DNA of 64,000 nucleotides from Sequoia sempervirens (Eukaryota > Streptophyta > Pinopsida > Cupressales > Cupressaceae), in assembly GCA_007258455.2 (NCBI GenBank), contig VDFB02270651.1, forward strand, positions 696,864,197 to 696,928,196. The letters run 5' to 3'. A program made the position numbers and the translations under genes. The notes under the pieces are model-generated. The model did not search any database. It had not been told where the DNA came from and saw nothing but the letters and a program-made list of their open reading frames with translations. Shown one piece after another: positions 11,626 through 23,481 of the stretch. Each line of letters begins with the position of its first letter. Within the stretch, counting starts at the first letter, position 1.

Positions 11626-12507
11626 TCATCCAAGATCTCCCCACCTTGTGAATTCGGGATAGTTTTCAGGTGACATTTGGGGTGTGGTAGCCTCATTTAT
11701 TTGTGGGCATCCCCGTGATCTAGGAGATTGTGGTAACTTTCCTACCACAAAAGCATTATTAGGGAGCTTGTAGTTGCCACAATCATTATCTTGGATGATG
11801 ACCTTGATGTCAGAGATGGTGGGAATGGTGGGAGTGGTGGGTGTCTTTGTCACAGAAGTGGATGTGAGAGTGGCAGGGTCAATGTATGGAGTGGATGGGC
11901 CCTCATCATTTTTGGGTACTTGGGGGATTTTGTAATACGAGAAAGGTTCGAGATCTCCATGGATGGTAACTTCTTGTCCATTATGTGTAAATTTCACACA
12001 TTGGTGGAAAGTTGATGCTACTACTTTCATCACATGAATCCATGGACGTCTTAGGAGGATGTTATATGGCAAGTCGAGGTCCAAGACCTGACAAGTGGTT
12101 TCCATGATGGAAGGCCCTACTTGAATAGGGAGTTTGATTGTGCCCCGAGACACTCTTTCTTGGTCATCATATGCTCTTATTGTGATACCCTTTCCTTTGT
12201 CTATGAAATCTTCTGATATTTTCAACTACTTAATGAGGCTAAGAGAACAGATATTCAAACCTGTACCTCCATCCACCAAGACCCTTTTAATTTTTCTCTT
12301 ATGTACTATGGCTTCCAAGTGAAGTGCATGGTTGTGAGATGGTTGAGCGAGGAAATATTGGTCAGAGAATGTGAGAATATTAGGCATAATGATATTTCCA
12401 ACCATAGGTTGGAATTGTTCTGCATCAAGGTCAGTGGGGACAGTGGATGAGGCCAACGCTTCTTCAAGGATTTTCCTATGGGAAGATGAGATTTTTAGCA
12501 ACTCCAT
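11626..12507 (-). pseudogene. gypsy aspartic protease (retropepsin)
   Basis: The upstream frame (12226-12507) ends with KRVLVDGGTGLNICSLSLIK, the retropepsin active-site region; DGG replaces the usual DTG/DSG, as is common in Tat-type elements. The next frame (11626-12225) gives ITIRAYDDQ, GTIKLPIQVGP and LDLPYNILLRRPWIH, the second half of the fold. A stop at the domain centre (about 12226) splits the two. Protease matures the gag-pol precursor. The Pro/Thr-rich tail with repeated TPTTPTIPT is a linker. Confidence 0.85.
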
Positions 12508-12600
12508 GATGGATATTTGTGCTAGAATTCTCTTGAGCTGATCTAGGACATTATAGCTATTAGGAATGGATCTAGATGCAGGGACTTTGTTTGGTTGGGA

Positions 12601-15600
12601 TCATCCTGCTATGGTTACTTTTCTGCCTCTTGTGGTGACTCCACAATCTTTGGCATAGGTGCCTTTGATGGTGATGACCATGCAGTTTTCATATAGAGAG
12701 GCGACGAATGTTTCATACACATGATTTATGTTTGAGTGGATGCCTTTCCCTTTATCATTTTTATTCCCTTTGCTGCCATGATTTGGCATTGGATTTGTAT
12801 ATATCTTAAGATCCTAATTTCCTATAGGTTGTTCCATGTTTATGATTCTTTTATCAATGAGATCTTGGACAATTTTTTTTAGTCTCATGCAACTATTTGT
12901 GGTATGGCCTTTGATTTTATGGAATTCGCAAAGTTTATTTTCATTGTACCAAGGAGGTTTCACATCCAGTTCTTGGTAATTCTCAAATGTAGGAGATTTG
13001 ATGAGTTTTTTCATCTATTAGCTTTTTCATGATGTCTTCAAGTGGTTCCCCCAAAGTGGTGTATTTTTCCTTGGGATAACTCTTGCATTGAGGTGGTCCT
13101 CTTTGCTCATTGAGATTATTGATTGTTGGATTGTTTTTTGGTTGGTGTGTTATTTGATGATTGTTTTGGTGTTGTGTTTGGATTTGTGGTGTGGGTGTAT
13201 GTTGGTGAGGAGCACTAATGACTACCTTGGCATTGATGACACCATTATTAGTAATGTTTTTGTTCCTTGCCCACGTTTGAGGTTTATCATTGTAATTGGA
13301 TGGTGGGCAGTTGTTTTGTTGTTTAGGGTATAATATTGATTCTGTGGGTTGAGTCATAAGGGCTCTTTCAATGTTGAGCGGCTTGGGGATCAAATGATCA
13401 TATGTGGTGATGCCCTGAACCTTGAGATAAAATTCCAAGTGGCCTTCAAGGTTGGCTATGATGGTGCAAACTTGTTGTTCTTCTAGCATGGTCCACTTGC
13501 TCAGATTTGCCTTAGATCACCATCGTTGTAGGAATGAGGTGAATGATTCACCCTTTCCTTGTTTCAGAGCCGAGAGTTCTTCTAGACTAACATCCATTGC
13601 AATGTTGCATGCATAATTTTTAATGAATGCGTCCATAATTTCTTGGAATGTTCTAATGCCTAAAGGTAAGCAAGAGAACCATTCCATAGCGTGGCCTACC
13701 AAGCTCCTAGGAAATAGTTGCATCAAATAAGTATCATCATATGCAACTTCCATACAATGTACCTGGAATTCCCTGATGTGATCTTTAGGGTTTCTCGTCC
13801 CTCGATATTTGTCAAATATGGGGATCTCAAATCCCTTGGGGAATGGTTTCATTACTAAGCTCCTATCAAATGGATAGGGACACAAGTTGCTTGGTGTTTT
13901 GGTTGTTCGCCCTGATTGAAGATTGAGCACTTGTTGCGAGAGCAATCTGATTTGTGTCATTACATCATTTTACAGATCAGGGGGTGGGATGAAGGTGTTT
14001 CAGGGTGTTTCAATTGTGGGTTGAATGAGTGGGTTGATCGGTGTGTTGTTTGATGGTATCTGTATGTTTTTTCAAGCTAGGTAGGCTTCCACCTGCTTTT
14101 GTATGAACAACGCTTGTTGTTGATCTTGTTGTTGTTGCGCTAATATTTGTACTTGTTGTTAGACTTGTTGTTCCAATAACACTTGTCATTGTGCTTGTTG
14201 TTGTTCCAACAACACTTGTTGTTGGGCCGCCAATTCGGTTGCTTCTTGCTGCTCTTGATATTGCTTTATTGCTTGCTGATATGCTTGCAATTGCATTGCT
14301 TGTCTTTGTACAAGAAGTTGTGTCTGTGCTTGTGCTTGTTGTGCTTGGTATTGGGAATTTTCCTAAGATTGAGCTTTTTCTTGTGTTGCTTGTGCTTGGG
14401 CTTGTGCTTGTGCTGCTTGTTGTTGTAATAGAGCTTGTGCTTGTGCACCCGTTTGTGCTTGCAATGCTTTTGCGGCTTGTTTTTGTTGTTGTTGCAATAA
14501 AGCTTGGGCTTGTTGCACTTGTAATGTGGCTTGGGTTGCTTGGAAAGCTTGCGCAGCTTAAGCAGTTTGCTGAGCGGCTAGTTGTGTGGCTTTTTTTTTT
14601 GCACTTGTTGGAATCCCCTTTGGAAGACAGCTTGCAATTCCACCTTGTATTGGCTTGATGTGGTGGAAGTTGGTGGTGGTGGAGGTGGTGGTGGGCTTGG
14701 AATAGTGTTAGTGGTGAGTGATGATGTTGTGTTGATGCTTTGAGTGATAGATGGTGGTGTTGATGTGGTGGTTGGTCCTTGGGAAACCATGCCTTGCGAT
14801 GTTAGGAGGGTGTTTGATGATGTTGCAATTGCTTTTGCATTTGTCGTCTGTTGTTGTGATGCCAACAACAAGTTTTGAGCATTTGGCATAATGATTTGAT
14901 TTCTATTTGGGATGTTGGTTTGGTTGATAGTTGGTAGAGGGGGAAGCCCTAATCCAAGGAGTGGTGTGGATGATAATGGAAATGGTGGAAGAAGTGGAAA
15001 TGCAAGCTCTTGCATGAATGTTGTGGTGTCGAATATGCCCAGGCCTGGTCTGAACATATCTCCCTCTTCTTCTGAATTTGTGAGGAAAGGATTTTGAGGT
15101 GTTACGTGAAAAAATGGTGATGATGGATCATGATGGAAGGTGAGAGGAAAATTCTTATGTAATGGGTTTTCGGGTATTTTTGTTCCAAGGTGGTGTTTGC
15201 ATCCAAGTTTTGATTATTAACAAGGGGGTGTGCTTGAATAGCATTGAGAAATGCATTTCCCTTATTAACATTAGGTTGTGCTAGAGCAAAAGATGTGATT
15301 TGTGGAATGTTTTGGGTAATTTTTTGGGATGGGGGTGTGGATGAGATGGGAATGGTGGATGAGATTGGAGGGAATGTTGTTTCCACTATGGTACTCACAT
15401 CAAAATCTGAAGGTAACTTGGCCCCTTTTTTTCTAGCTCAAGCATGTATAACGAAGGGTTAAGCCTCATCATGATGTTGATGATTCTATGGTTGTCCAGA
15501 TTTTGGAGCATTTCAATTATTTCCTCGTGAGACATTCCAAACATAAGATCCTCTCCTTGGTTTTCCTCTTGCAGATTTTGGGATGATGAAATGGTCAAAG

Positions 15601-15715
15601 GATTGCTTGATTTGGTAGGATTCATTTCAACATTTTTTTGGCTAAGATCACTTGAAGCGAGTGTTTCTTTGTTGGCTTCCATACTCTTCTTGTATTGAGA
15701 TCTAGTTTGAACCAT
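12601..15715 (-). pseudogene. gypsy gag
   Basis: The likely start is the Met at 15715 (MVQTRSQYKK), shortly downstream of another in-frame Met at 15736. In order there is an N-terminal acidic helix region, a Pro/Ser/Thr-rich region with a polyproline run (about 14670-14690), and a Gln/Ala-rich region (14090-14580) with few stops. The conserved gag core follows (13517-13960; FPKGFEIPIFDKYRG, HIREF, HAMEWFSCLP, FQEIMDAFIKNY). Last are VKPPWYNENKLCEFHKIKGHTTNSC, a CxxHx4GHx4C knuckle-like motif (about 12880-12960), and a short basic end. Frameshifts and stops occur near 15395, 15100, 14578, 13970, 13515, 13000 and 12800. Gag forms the capsid and binds RNA. Confidence 0.85.
14090..14580 (-). repeat. 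CAA/GCA triplet-rich tract coding Gln/Ala in gag
   Basis: On the minus strand nearly every codon is CAA, GCA, GCT or similar, giving runs such as QAQAQAQATQ. On the plus strand it appears as TTGTTG and GCTTGT repeats and yields spurious Leu/Val-rich frames that look like membrane proteins. Confidence 0.85.
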
Positions 15716-18526
15716 AAAACAAGGATCAATTTTCAAGAATAGGATAGATGAATCTCTTGGTTCTTTGGATTGATTTTTACTTTATGTCCAAAGTAGAAAA
15801 ATTTAGGATATCTTAAGGATCAAAAGGTGATATGATGATGTGAGGAATGGATGATGCAGATGTTATGGTATTTTGATAAATCTTGAAAGAGATACTAGGA
15901 TTTTAGGACTTTCTAATATGTTATGGATTTTGATTTTGATTTGATTTTTGGATTTGGGATTTGTCCTTGATTTTGATTTTGATTTCTTTTTTATTTTGAA
16001 CAAAAAGACCATAAGATGTTGGATGATGATCTAAGGGATATATTTGTTCAAAGGAGGATAATTTGAATATGTGCGGGGAGAAGGATGCATCTACCCACAC
16101 CTATTCAAACAATATGATAGTGTCACTAAGCATATGAAGAAGGATTCATCTACATATACTAATCTAAACAAGGTGATTTTGATAACTTTGACTAAGCATA
16201 TGCAAAAGGATGCATTTACATATACCTAGCCAAAGGTGATTTTGATAAAGTTTTCAAGGATTTAGTCTCAATGATTTTGATGATTTTGATTTTTCCAAAA
16301 AGCCTAGTAGTAAGGATGATTTCAAGATTTCTTCAAAAGGTGATGGTGAGATGATTTTCATTTTGACATTTTGAAGGATGGATGAAAAATATTTTGATTT
16401 TCTTTGATCCTAAGATGATCCTAAAAAAGACACTTTGTCTACCTAGACCTAGGTATTGAAAAGAATGCAATGCTTCTATAGACCTTTGTAACCAAGAAAT
16501 TATTCCATTTGAACATACATTTTTGGATTTTGAACCAATGATTTTTGTTTTGGAATTTGGAATTTTTTTTTGGAAATCATGAGTCTTCAACACACATGAA
16601 AGTTCATTTTGCTTAGCTTTGCTTAATGGCTTTATTTAACCAAAAACACTTTCTTTGATTAAGTTTTCCAAACTAAGATGTCCAATGTCTTAATTTATTC
16701 AAACCCCACAAGATATGTTATGTGGAAATTCAATGAACTTAAGGCAAGGGTTTTCCTATTGTTTACTTAAGTAGACAAATCAAGATGTAATCTAATGTTT
16801 AGAAACCTCTAAGGATGTGAATCCCAAGGGAAAGCAATAACATATGGATTGAGTCAATTGTATTTGTCTCCAAAAGGGTTTGAAATTTGGAGGATGATGT
16901 TAAGTGTTTGTTTTCAAGATGTTTTTGATCAAGCAATGCATTTTGCAACCCAAGAATAAGTACAACCCTATGGATGTGAAAGACAATATTTGTTGGATTC
17001 CCACTTGGACAAGTCTAGCTACACTTATATTTAGCGAATGGTTAGATGTTTGACCCCACTGGCTCCCCTCCACGACACTCACTTATACAGGGCAGCCAAA
17101 CATCAACACCCATGAAACTCCCATGGCATGCTTTCCATTTCTACTAAAGACCGTAAAAGTGTGGGGCAGCTTCAGAATGATTGTTCTTGCACCAACAAAT
17201 AGATTAAAAGATTTTGGCAAATTCTAGCACATGGGTTTTAATAAGGACTTTTCATTCATGGAGATTGACCCATACAGCAAGAGTCCCCTTTTGGATCCAT
17301 CTTGTCAGAATCAACCGCGTGATATTGGTGTTTACTCCAATACCTACATTTATATACCAGTTGGAAATACTCTTGGCTTTAGAGTGTTACCAGTTGAGTC
17401 GTTCCCTCGGGTGAGTAATTTTTCCCCAAGGCAGACCCTCTAGGATAAACAAAAGAAAATAAGGAACAATATTCATAACTCGATCAATCCTTGTTGGCAA
17501 CAAAGAGAGAGAATATACACAACAATGCCCCCATTCACACTTGCACAAGATTTTGTTCAATTTTAAAACCCAAATCAAAGTGTGGAGGTGATTGCTTTGT
17601 CTCAACCTAAGATCATGAAAAGGGCCTTTTGATTCTCAAAATCACTATAAATCATGAGAGAAGCGCATACATCCTTTTTCAATGATGTTAGTTCAAGTAA
17701 GCTCTCACAAAAACAAAGTTGCACTTGTTCTTTTTAAATCCACAAAGCAAAATGTGAGTTCTTTTTAAGCACCAAAAGATGAGTGAGAGATACTTTGGTC
17801 AATTTTTAATCAAAGAAACAAAATCTAGTAATTTGCATTCCTAATGTTCATTTTAGCCTTTGCAAGAAGAAATTGAAAGATTTTTTTTAAACCCAAATGA
17901 CATTAGTGTTATAAGAAAGAAAAGACAACAATTTCTTGAAGAAGTGCTAAACAAACACTAAAGTGTTCGAAAACACTTTGATTTGATGAAACACCCTCTT
18001 CATGCTTCTCCTTTATTTTCCTTTGATTTCCAACCTACAAAGGAGAAAACCAGTCAGATTCTAGAAAATACAGAGATGAAAGAGAAGAAAACAAAGAAAA
18101 ATTGATCATTAGTCAAAAAGCACGTGCCAAAATTTTATTTCCACTTTTTACTCCCTGTCAGTGGCTTAACTTGTGACTACATCTGAGTTTTATTTCTAAG
18201 TGATGCCCTCATAGTGCCGCTTACCAGTCAGCATCGCTCTATGTCGAGGCAGTGAGCTCAACTACATCTCAGTTTTTCCCCAGCGTCACTATTTGGTTTT
18301 TTTGTAAATTTCTTGTGAGTCAAATGGTCAAGCATCAGAGTTAGAAATTTAAATATTTTGGTGGGACGAGTCCAGCGTCATGGTTTGAATTTCAAGCGGT
18401 GCCATATAGCGATATTGAAGAGACAGCGGTGCCAAAATAGCGACGATGAGCTCCCAGCATTGGAATTTTTCTATGTATGAACAAAAATCTGGAAATTTTA
18501 AGAAAAGATGATAAAGAATGATATCC
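15716..18526 (-). other. Long gypsy 5' leader
   Basis: About 2.8 kb separate the primer-binding site from gag, and no gene is seen. The block 16950-17120 (reverse complement) shows clear similarity to 56330-56490 of the second gypsy element, for example GGAGGGGAGCCAGTG and CCAACAAATATTGTCT-type words, so the leader is conserved within the family. Near 16070-16230 a motif like AAGGATGCATCTAC recurs three times. From 17005 rightwards the sequence is repeated after the assembly gap. Confidence 0.65.
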
Positions 18527-18544
18527 AGTCCTCCTAGCACCAAA
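18527..18544 (-). other. gypsy primer-binding site
   Basis: The minus strand reads TTTGGTGCTAGGAGGACT directly after the 5' LTR end. The second gypsy element has TTTTGGTGCTAGAAGGAGG in the same place. I could not assign the tRNA. Confidence 0.7.
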
Positions 18545-19829
18545 TGTGTGAACCCCAATCTTGGTACCTTCAAAACAACTTGAATAAACAATTTAAACAA
18601 GAGATTGCAAGCTAAAACAAGGATTCCCCATGAAATCCATTTACAACTTCAAAATAGGAAAGGCAATAATGAAGAACACAATAAAATAAGAGAATATAGA
18701 TTCAATCCTAATTAGAATAGCAAACACATGATCCCATGGGTGAATTGGTGCCAATTTGATGTGAAAATTGTCCCTTTCCCAATTCCTAAGATGCAATCTT
18801 GATATATTGATGATGAGTGATCCACTTTGATGGTGAAAAATGAGAGCTTCAAGCCAAAATCTGCAAAAACCTAGCTAAGAGATCAATGGTGATGGATGAA
18901 AATGGCTAAATATTTTACATAATAACTTTGCATAATTTGTGGATGATCAAATGAGGATATGAACTCTTTATTTATAGAATGCCAAGATGGATGAATGTCC
19001 AAATTTGAGCAATGTGAGACTAACATTCATCCAATGGTATGATGCCACTTGTCAATCTATGAATGGATGGAAGATGTGCAAGATTTGGGGATTGTGCCAA
19101 TAAATGCATATTTTTGAATTTCAAATTTGTTGAAATGACTTGCAAGAGGGAAGGGAAATTGCAATAAATCCACTTGGCTCAAGACAAAGGACATGTAAGA
19201 TGAATTTATTGCCTTGTTGGATGTACATGTTGACTTGGAATTTTTGAATTCAAATTTGGAGAATATTCCAAAAGATGCCTTGTGAGGAAAATAGAGATTT
19301 AATAAATGAATTAAATCTATTTTCATGTGCAACTTGCAAAATCTAGAGGATGGGACATGAGATGAGATTAAATTAATCAAGGGTTAATTAATTTAATGAG
19401 AGAGGTTAGATGATGTGACCTATTTGACTCAAATTTGTGGATTTATTTAAATCAAATAAGAGAAGAATATAATAAGAATTAATTAAATAAGGATTTTGAT
19501 TTATTTAATTAAAAGAGATGGTGTTAGATTAAATCAAATAAGGTTTTAATTTATTTAATTTAATGGATAAAATTTAGATATTTAATCAAATAAAATTAAT
19601 TATTTAATTAAATAGGGATAATTAGATCAGATGAATTGATTTAATTAACAAAAGAGATCGACTTAATTAGATAAAATGATTTATTCAATTAAGGGATGAA
19701 AGTTGATGAATTTAATCAGATAAGAAGATTTGATTAAATGGTTAGACCGAGGGATGATTCAGGATGAAATGATGTTAGTATGTCGGGATCAAGTGCAAAA
19801 CATCAATCAATATATTTTACGTGTCTACA
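18545..19829 (-). repeat. 5' LTR of the Tat-like gypsy element
   Basis: It aligns with 1205-2492 over its full length, with both ends TG...CA. It is followed by ACCAC, the partner of the left target duplication. On the minus strand the element's transcription would begin inside this LTR. Confidence 0.93.
18967..18976 (-). promoter_or_regulatory. Candidate TATA box in the gypsy 5' LTR
   Basis: The minus strand reads TATAAATAAA. The same string is at the equivalent place in the left LTR (1628-1637) and in the related LTR at 54281-54290, so it is conserved in the family. Confidence 0.55.
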
Positions 19830-19834
19830 ACCAC

Positions 19835-19961
19835 TAGGGAAAATGTCTCTTCAAATTATATGCCTTCAACTTGTGAGTATCCCTTGCATACAAGTCTTGC
19901 TTTGTTTCTTACAACTTCACCATTTTCATTCAACTTATTCTTGAACACCCACTTTGAACTA
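19835..19961 (-). pseudogene. copia RT, N-terminal fragment between two insertions
   Basis: The minus strand reads [33 protein letters not shown], then a stop, then FEETFSLV (the family has EGIDYEETFSPVAR). It connects leftwards, across the gypsy element, to VARMEAIR at about 1177-1204 and rightwards, across the inverted-repeat element, to KNVIG at about 20750. Confidence 0.88.
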
Positions 19962-20748
19962 GGGTATGTGTAGGATCATCATGGGAAAAATAGGCCCTTA
20001 AGTGGCAAAAAATTCAGAAAAATAGAGTTAGGCAACTTGATGTAGAAATTTGAATAAGTTATCTATATTATTTCAAAAATATGTAAGAATAGAATCATGT
20101 AGAAAATTGAATGTAGTTTCTAAACTACTAGGTTTATTTTAAAACAAAATCTTTTTGGTGAAAATTTGAAATTTTAATGCAGAGTACTTAAATTTTAGGG
20201 AAAAAATAAGAGTAGGTGTTTGTCCTAACCACCCTAAGCACAATAAAATGATAATATTCTTTTATAAAATTTTAGATATAAGTAGAGGACTCATGTCCCA
20301 TGTGATGCATATATGTTTGTAATTTTTTTCTAAGTAAATAATTAATTATGAATTTTTATTACAAATTTTAAAAAATATAAAACTTGTATGTTTGACCACC
20401 TTAACTTGGTCAAAACTTCATGAAACTCAATTTTTTTCTTAATATTATATTATGTGAAGCATAGAATGTGACGCATGGTTCGATTCAAAAAATGTGCTTT
20501 TTGAAAGCTATAGTTTTTTTCAATCAACCTATCAATCAAGACTTTAGTCATAATTCAAATAGAAAATGAATAATAATTATTTATTAAATTAAAAGTAAAA
20601 CATAATTTATATTAGTGGAAATATGAGAATCTCCTTTAAAACCCTTTTGTTTCATCAATTTTGGGTAAAAAAAAGTCATCCACCACATACCCTACACAAT
20701 ACCCATCATATCACCACTTTTTGGCCCATCATGATCTTGCACATACCC
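19962..20748. mobile_element. 787 bp terminal-inverted-repeat element (MITE-like)
   Basis: Both ends read GGGTATGTGYARGATCAT inward, with about 21 of 24 terminal bases matching. It interrupts the copia RT codons. Flanks are ACTA and ACCA, and removing the element plus four bases restores the RT frame, so the target duplication is 4 bp with one mismatch. Extra copies of the terminal word (CATACCC) lie just inside the right end. It has no coding frame of its own and is AT-rich. A 4-bp duplication with GGG ends does not fit the common plant hAT, Mutator, CACTA, Harbinger or mariner rules, so the superfamily is open. Confidence 0.75.
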
Positions 20749-22506
20749 ACCAATTACATTTTTGTTCACAAGTCTAGGAACCAGTTCCCATGCCTGATTA
20801 TTCTCTATTTGTTGCAACTCTTCTTTCATATCTCTAACCATACTCTCATCTTCACATGATTCACATACAGACTTAGGTTCTATTTTAGAAAGTAAACACA
20901 AATTTACCTACATTGCTACTTTACTTATTGTCTTCACACCTTCAATCTTATCTCCAATTATTTGTTCCTATGGATGATTCTTTTAGACATACTTAGGAGT
21001 CTTAGGAACAAGTTCTAGTGTATCTTCTTCTTCTTCTTTAGTATGTTCTTCCTCTTCTTTATTCTCATTAGGTACTAGTCTATAGATGGGAACATCTAGT
21101 TCAACTTAATTTATCTCAATAGATCTAGGCATTTCCTCATCAAACTTCACATTAACACTCTCAACAATCTTCCTCAATCTTTTATTAAAGCATATATATG
21201 ATTTGTTGGTAGTCGCGTATCCAAGGAAAATCCCTCCATCACATCTAGCATCAAACTTACCAAGATTCTCATAATCTCTTTTAATGTAACATATGCTTCC
21301 AAACACCTTAAATTACTTCATAGTAGGAGCCTTACCAATCCATAACTCATAAGGATTCTTTGTGTTGTTGCCTCTGATTTGAACTATGTTGATAATATAA
21401 ACAATAGTGTGTATTGCCTCTCTCTAGTACACATCAGGTACATTTTCTTCTTTCATAATAGTTCTTGCGGCCTCCAACATAGTCAAACTCTTTCTCTCAA
21501 CAACTCCATTATGTTGAGAAGTTCTAGGAGAAGAAAAATGTCTCTTTATGCCATTCTCTTCACAAAATGAATTAAACTCACTAGAATTAAATTCTCCACC
21601 TCTATCAGATCTCAAAAATTTGATTCTCAGGTTCACTTCATTTTCTACTCTTGCTTTGAACACTTTAAACCTATCTAGAGCTAGAGTCTTTTCTCAAAGA
21701 AAAGAAACCCATGTCATTCAAGAATAATCATCAATAAGGAGCATGAAATACCTGTCACCGTTTAGGATTCTTGTCCTAGTAGGAATATAGAGGTCTATAT
21801 GAATTAATTCCATCATTTCGGTAGATGATTGCTCTTTTCCTTTGAAACTGCATCTTCTCTTTTTCCCTAATTGACAACTTCTAGAAATAGTATTCACAAG
21901 CTTTGTGATTTTAGGAAGATCTTGGACAACATCACTTGAACTAATCCTAACTAGATTATTAAAGTTCATATGTCCCATACTTTAGTGTCATATCCAAATA
22001 TCATTAAGTTGTTATACAAGGAACTGACCATCAACACCCTTAAGCTAATAGATGTTTCCATAAGTTCTCCTTCCTGCAACAACCATAGCTCTAGATCCTT
22101 TTCTGATCTCACATGTATTAGCCTAAAACACAAGTTTGAAACCTTTGCTACACATCTATCTAACACTCAAAAGGTTATGCCTTAGGCCCTTTACATAATA
22201 TACATCATCAGTGTTGTGTATTCCATCAAAACTAATTGTACCTTTCCCAACAATCTTTGCTCCTGAATCATCACCAAATATGACCAAACCACCATCATAC
22301 TTTTCAAGTTTAGTGAACTTACTTTTATCTTTCGTCATGTGATTAGAACATCCACTGTCAATCACCCAATAGTTTTCATCATGTCTAGAATGAAAGACAG
22401 TAACCAAAGTAACTTTCATCTCATTCTTCTTATTCTCCGAACCACTTTTCCTTGCACATCTTCTAGAATTAGTGAACACGTATTTATTCTCCAAAGCTAA
22501 GAACAA
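20749..22506 (-). pseudogene. copia protease, integrase and RT start
   Basis: From 22506 leftwards the order is protease with YWVIDSGCSNHMT (active-site DSG), then LRHNLLSVR, a gag-pre-integrase zinc region (MGHMNFNNLVRI, decayed), LIHIDLYIPT, MLLIDDYS and FLRSDRGGEFNS (integrase Asp). Next are SPRTSQHNGVVERK (Glu), VLMEAARTIM-like sequence, MFGSICYIKRD, FLGYATTNKSY, and finally EELQQIENNQAWELVPR and NKNVIG at the start of RT. Stops and small frameshifts separate these blocks (for example near 22165, 21965, 21700, 21310 and 20905). The residues themselves are largely conserved. Confidence 0.9.
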
Positions 22507-22536
22507 GCACTCACTATCATCAACCTCATAATTAGA

Positions 22537-23424
22537 TTAATCATTAGAGATTCCAGTTTCTTTTCTAACATAATACAACTTCTTGAACTTCTTATCCTTT
22601 TTATCTTTTTGATCTCTACTCTTCTTATGTAAAGCTCTACTTAGACATCTTGAAGCATAATGACCAATATTACCACAATTGAAACATTTAAAGGGCAACA
22701 TACCTTTATACTTACCAGTACCTTTCTTCAACTTTCTTGTAAAGTTCACTTCCAACTCATCTAAACCATCACTATTCGGATCATCTTTAGTCTTTTTTTC
22801 TTTAAATATTATTTCTGTCTTTTTCTCTTTCTTTCCAAACTTTCTCATCTCAAATACAGTCAAGGTGCCAAATAGTTTCTCTTTATTAAACTTCTTAGGA
22901 TCATATACTTCTTCAATGACCAATACCTTATCACTATAACTCTCTGGTAAGGTCATTAGAATCTTCTCTATTATATCTTCATTTGCCAAAGTGCCCCCTT
23001 GATTCCTAACTTCATTTGCTGCAAGATCAACCCTATGGAAATAGCTTGCAATATCTTTACCTTCATCCATTTTCAGATTCTCATATCTATGCTTTGCCAT
23101 CAGCTTCTTTTTCAATTTAACTCTATCATTTCCTTCATAAAAATCTTCCAACTTCTTCCAAACTTCATAAGCAGTGCCCAAAGAAATAACTTTAGTTCTC
23201 TCTCTCTTAGATAAAGCACAGTAGATCACATACCACACTTTTTCATTCTCCTCATAAGTAGAAACCTCATCTGCAGTAGTAGGAGAATTTTTTGGTGCAA
23301 CATACTTCATCTCAATAGCCTTCCAAGTCTTGTAACCAAGAGAGATTATGTGACCTCTCATTTGTAATTTCCAATCATTGTAGTTAGATCCATCAAACAT
23401 AGGGATCACCAATTTGTGTGCCAT
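22537..23424 (-). CDS. copia gag
   Basis: An uninterrupted 295-residue frame starting MAHKLVIPMFDGSNYNDW, the standard N-terminus of plant copia gag proteins (a UBN2-type fold). It ends with a basic region containing one zinc knuckle, CFNCGNIGHYASRC (about residues 247-260), which binds RNA. The start lies about 45 bases from the primer-binding site, as usual for copia. Gag forms the virus-like particle. Downstream protease and integrase are broken, so this protein would not be processed by its own element. The identical frame recurs at 41522-42409. Confidence 0.9.
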   Translation of the reverse strand: MAHKLVIPMFDGSNYNDWKLQMRGHIISLGYKTWKAIEMKYVAPKNSPTTADEVSTYEENEKVWYVIYCALSKRERTKVISLGTAYEVWKKLEDFYEGNDRVKLKKKLMAKHRYENLKMDEGKDIASYFHRVDLAANEVRNQGGTLANEDIIEKILMTLPESYSDKVLVIEEVYDPKKFNKEKLFGTLTVFEMRKFGKKEKKTEIIFKEKKTKDDPNSDGLDELEVNFTRKLKKGTGKYKGMLPFKCFNCGNIGHYASRCLSRALHKKSRDQKDKKDKKFKKLYYVRKETGISND

Positions 23425-23468
23425 TGGATCTACCTCAAGTAGTTAAGCTCTTCACCAAGAAACTAAAT

Positions 23469-23481
23469 CTCTGATACCAAT
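23469..23481 (-). other. copia primer-binding site (initiator Met tRNA type)
   Basis: The minus strand reads TTGGTATCAGAG right after the 5' LTR. TGGTATCAGAG is the standard primer site complementary to the 3' end of plant initiator Met tRNA. Confidence 0.9.

Larger units (their letters stand above)
1205..19829 (-). mobile_element. Tat-lineage Ty3/gypsy retrotransposon (18.6 kb)
   Basis: It has two LTRs of 1288 and 1285 bp, both TG...CA. A primer-binding site lies next to the right (5') LTR and a polypurine tract next to the left (3') LTR. In sense order on the minus strand it has a long leader, gag, protease, a G-patch-like segment, RT, RNase H, a second RNase H and a remnant of integrase. 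Two RNases H after RT, an 18-kb size and an extra antisense reading frame before the 3' LTR are hallmarks of the Tat (Ogre/Retand) lineage. By eye the LTRs differ at roughly 40 sites, about 3%, so the insertion is not recent. Integrase core is deleted and RT has a catalytic change, so the copy is not autonomous. Confidence 0.9.

Noticed and set aside
14183..14658. Long Leu/Val-rich plus-strand frames that look like a membrane protein
   Set aside because: They are the reverse strand of CAA/GCA codon repeats in gag; hydrophobicity is a by-product of TTG and GCT triplets.
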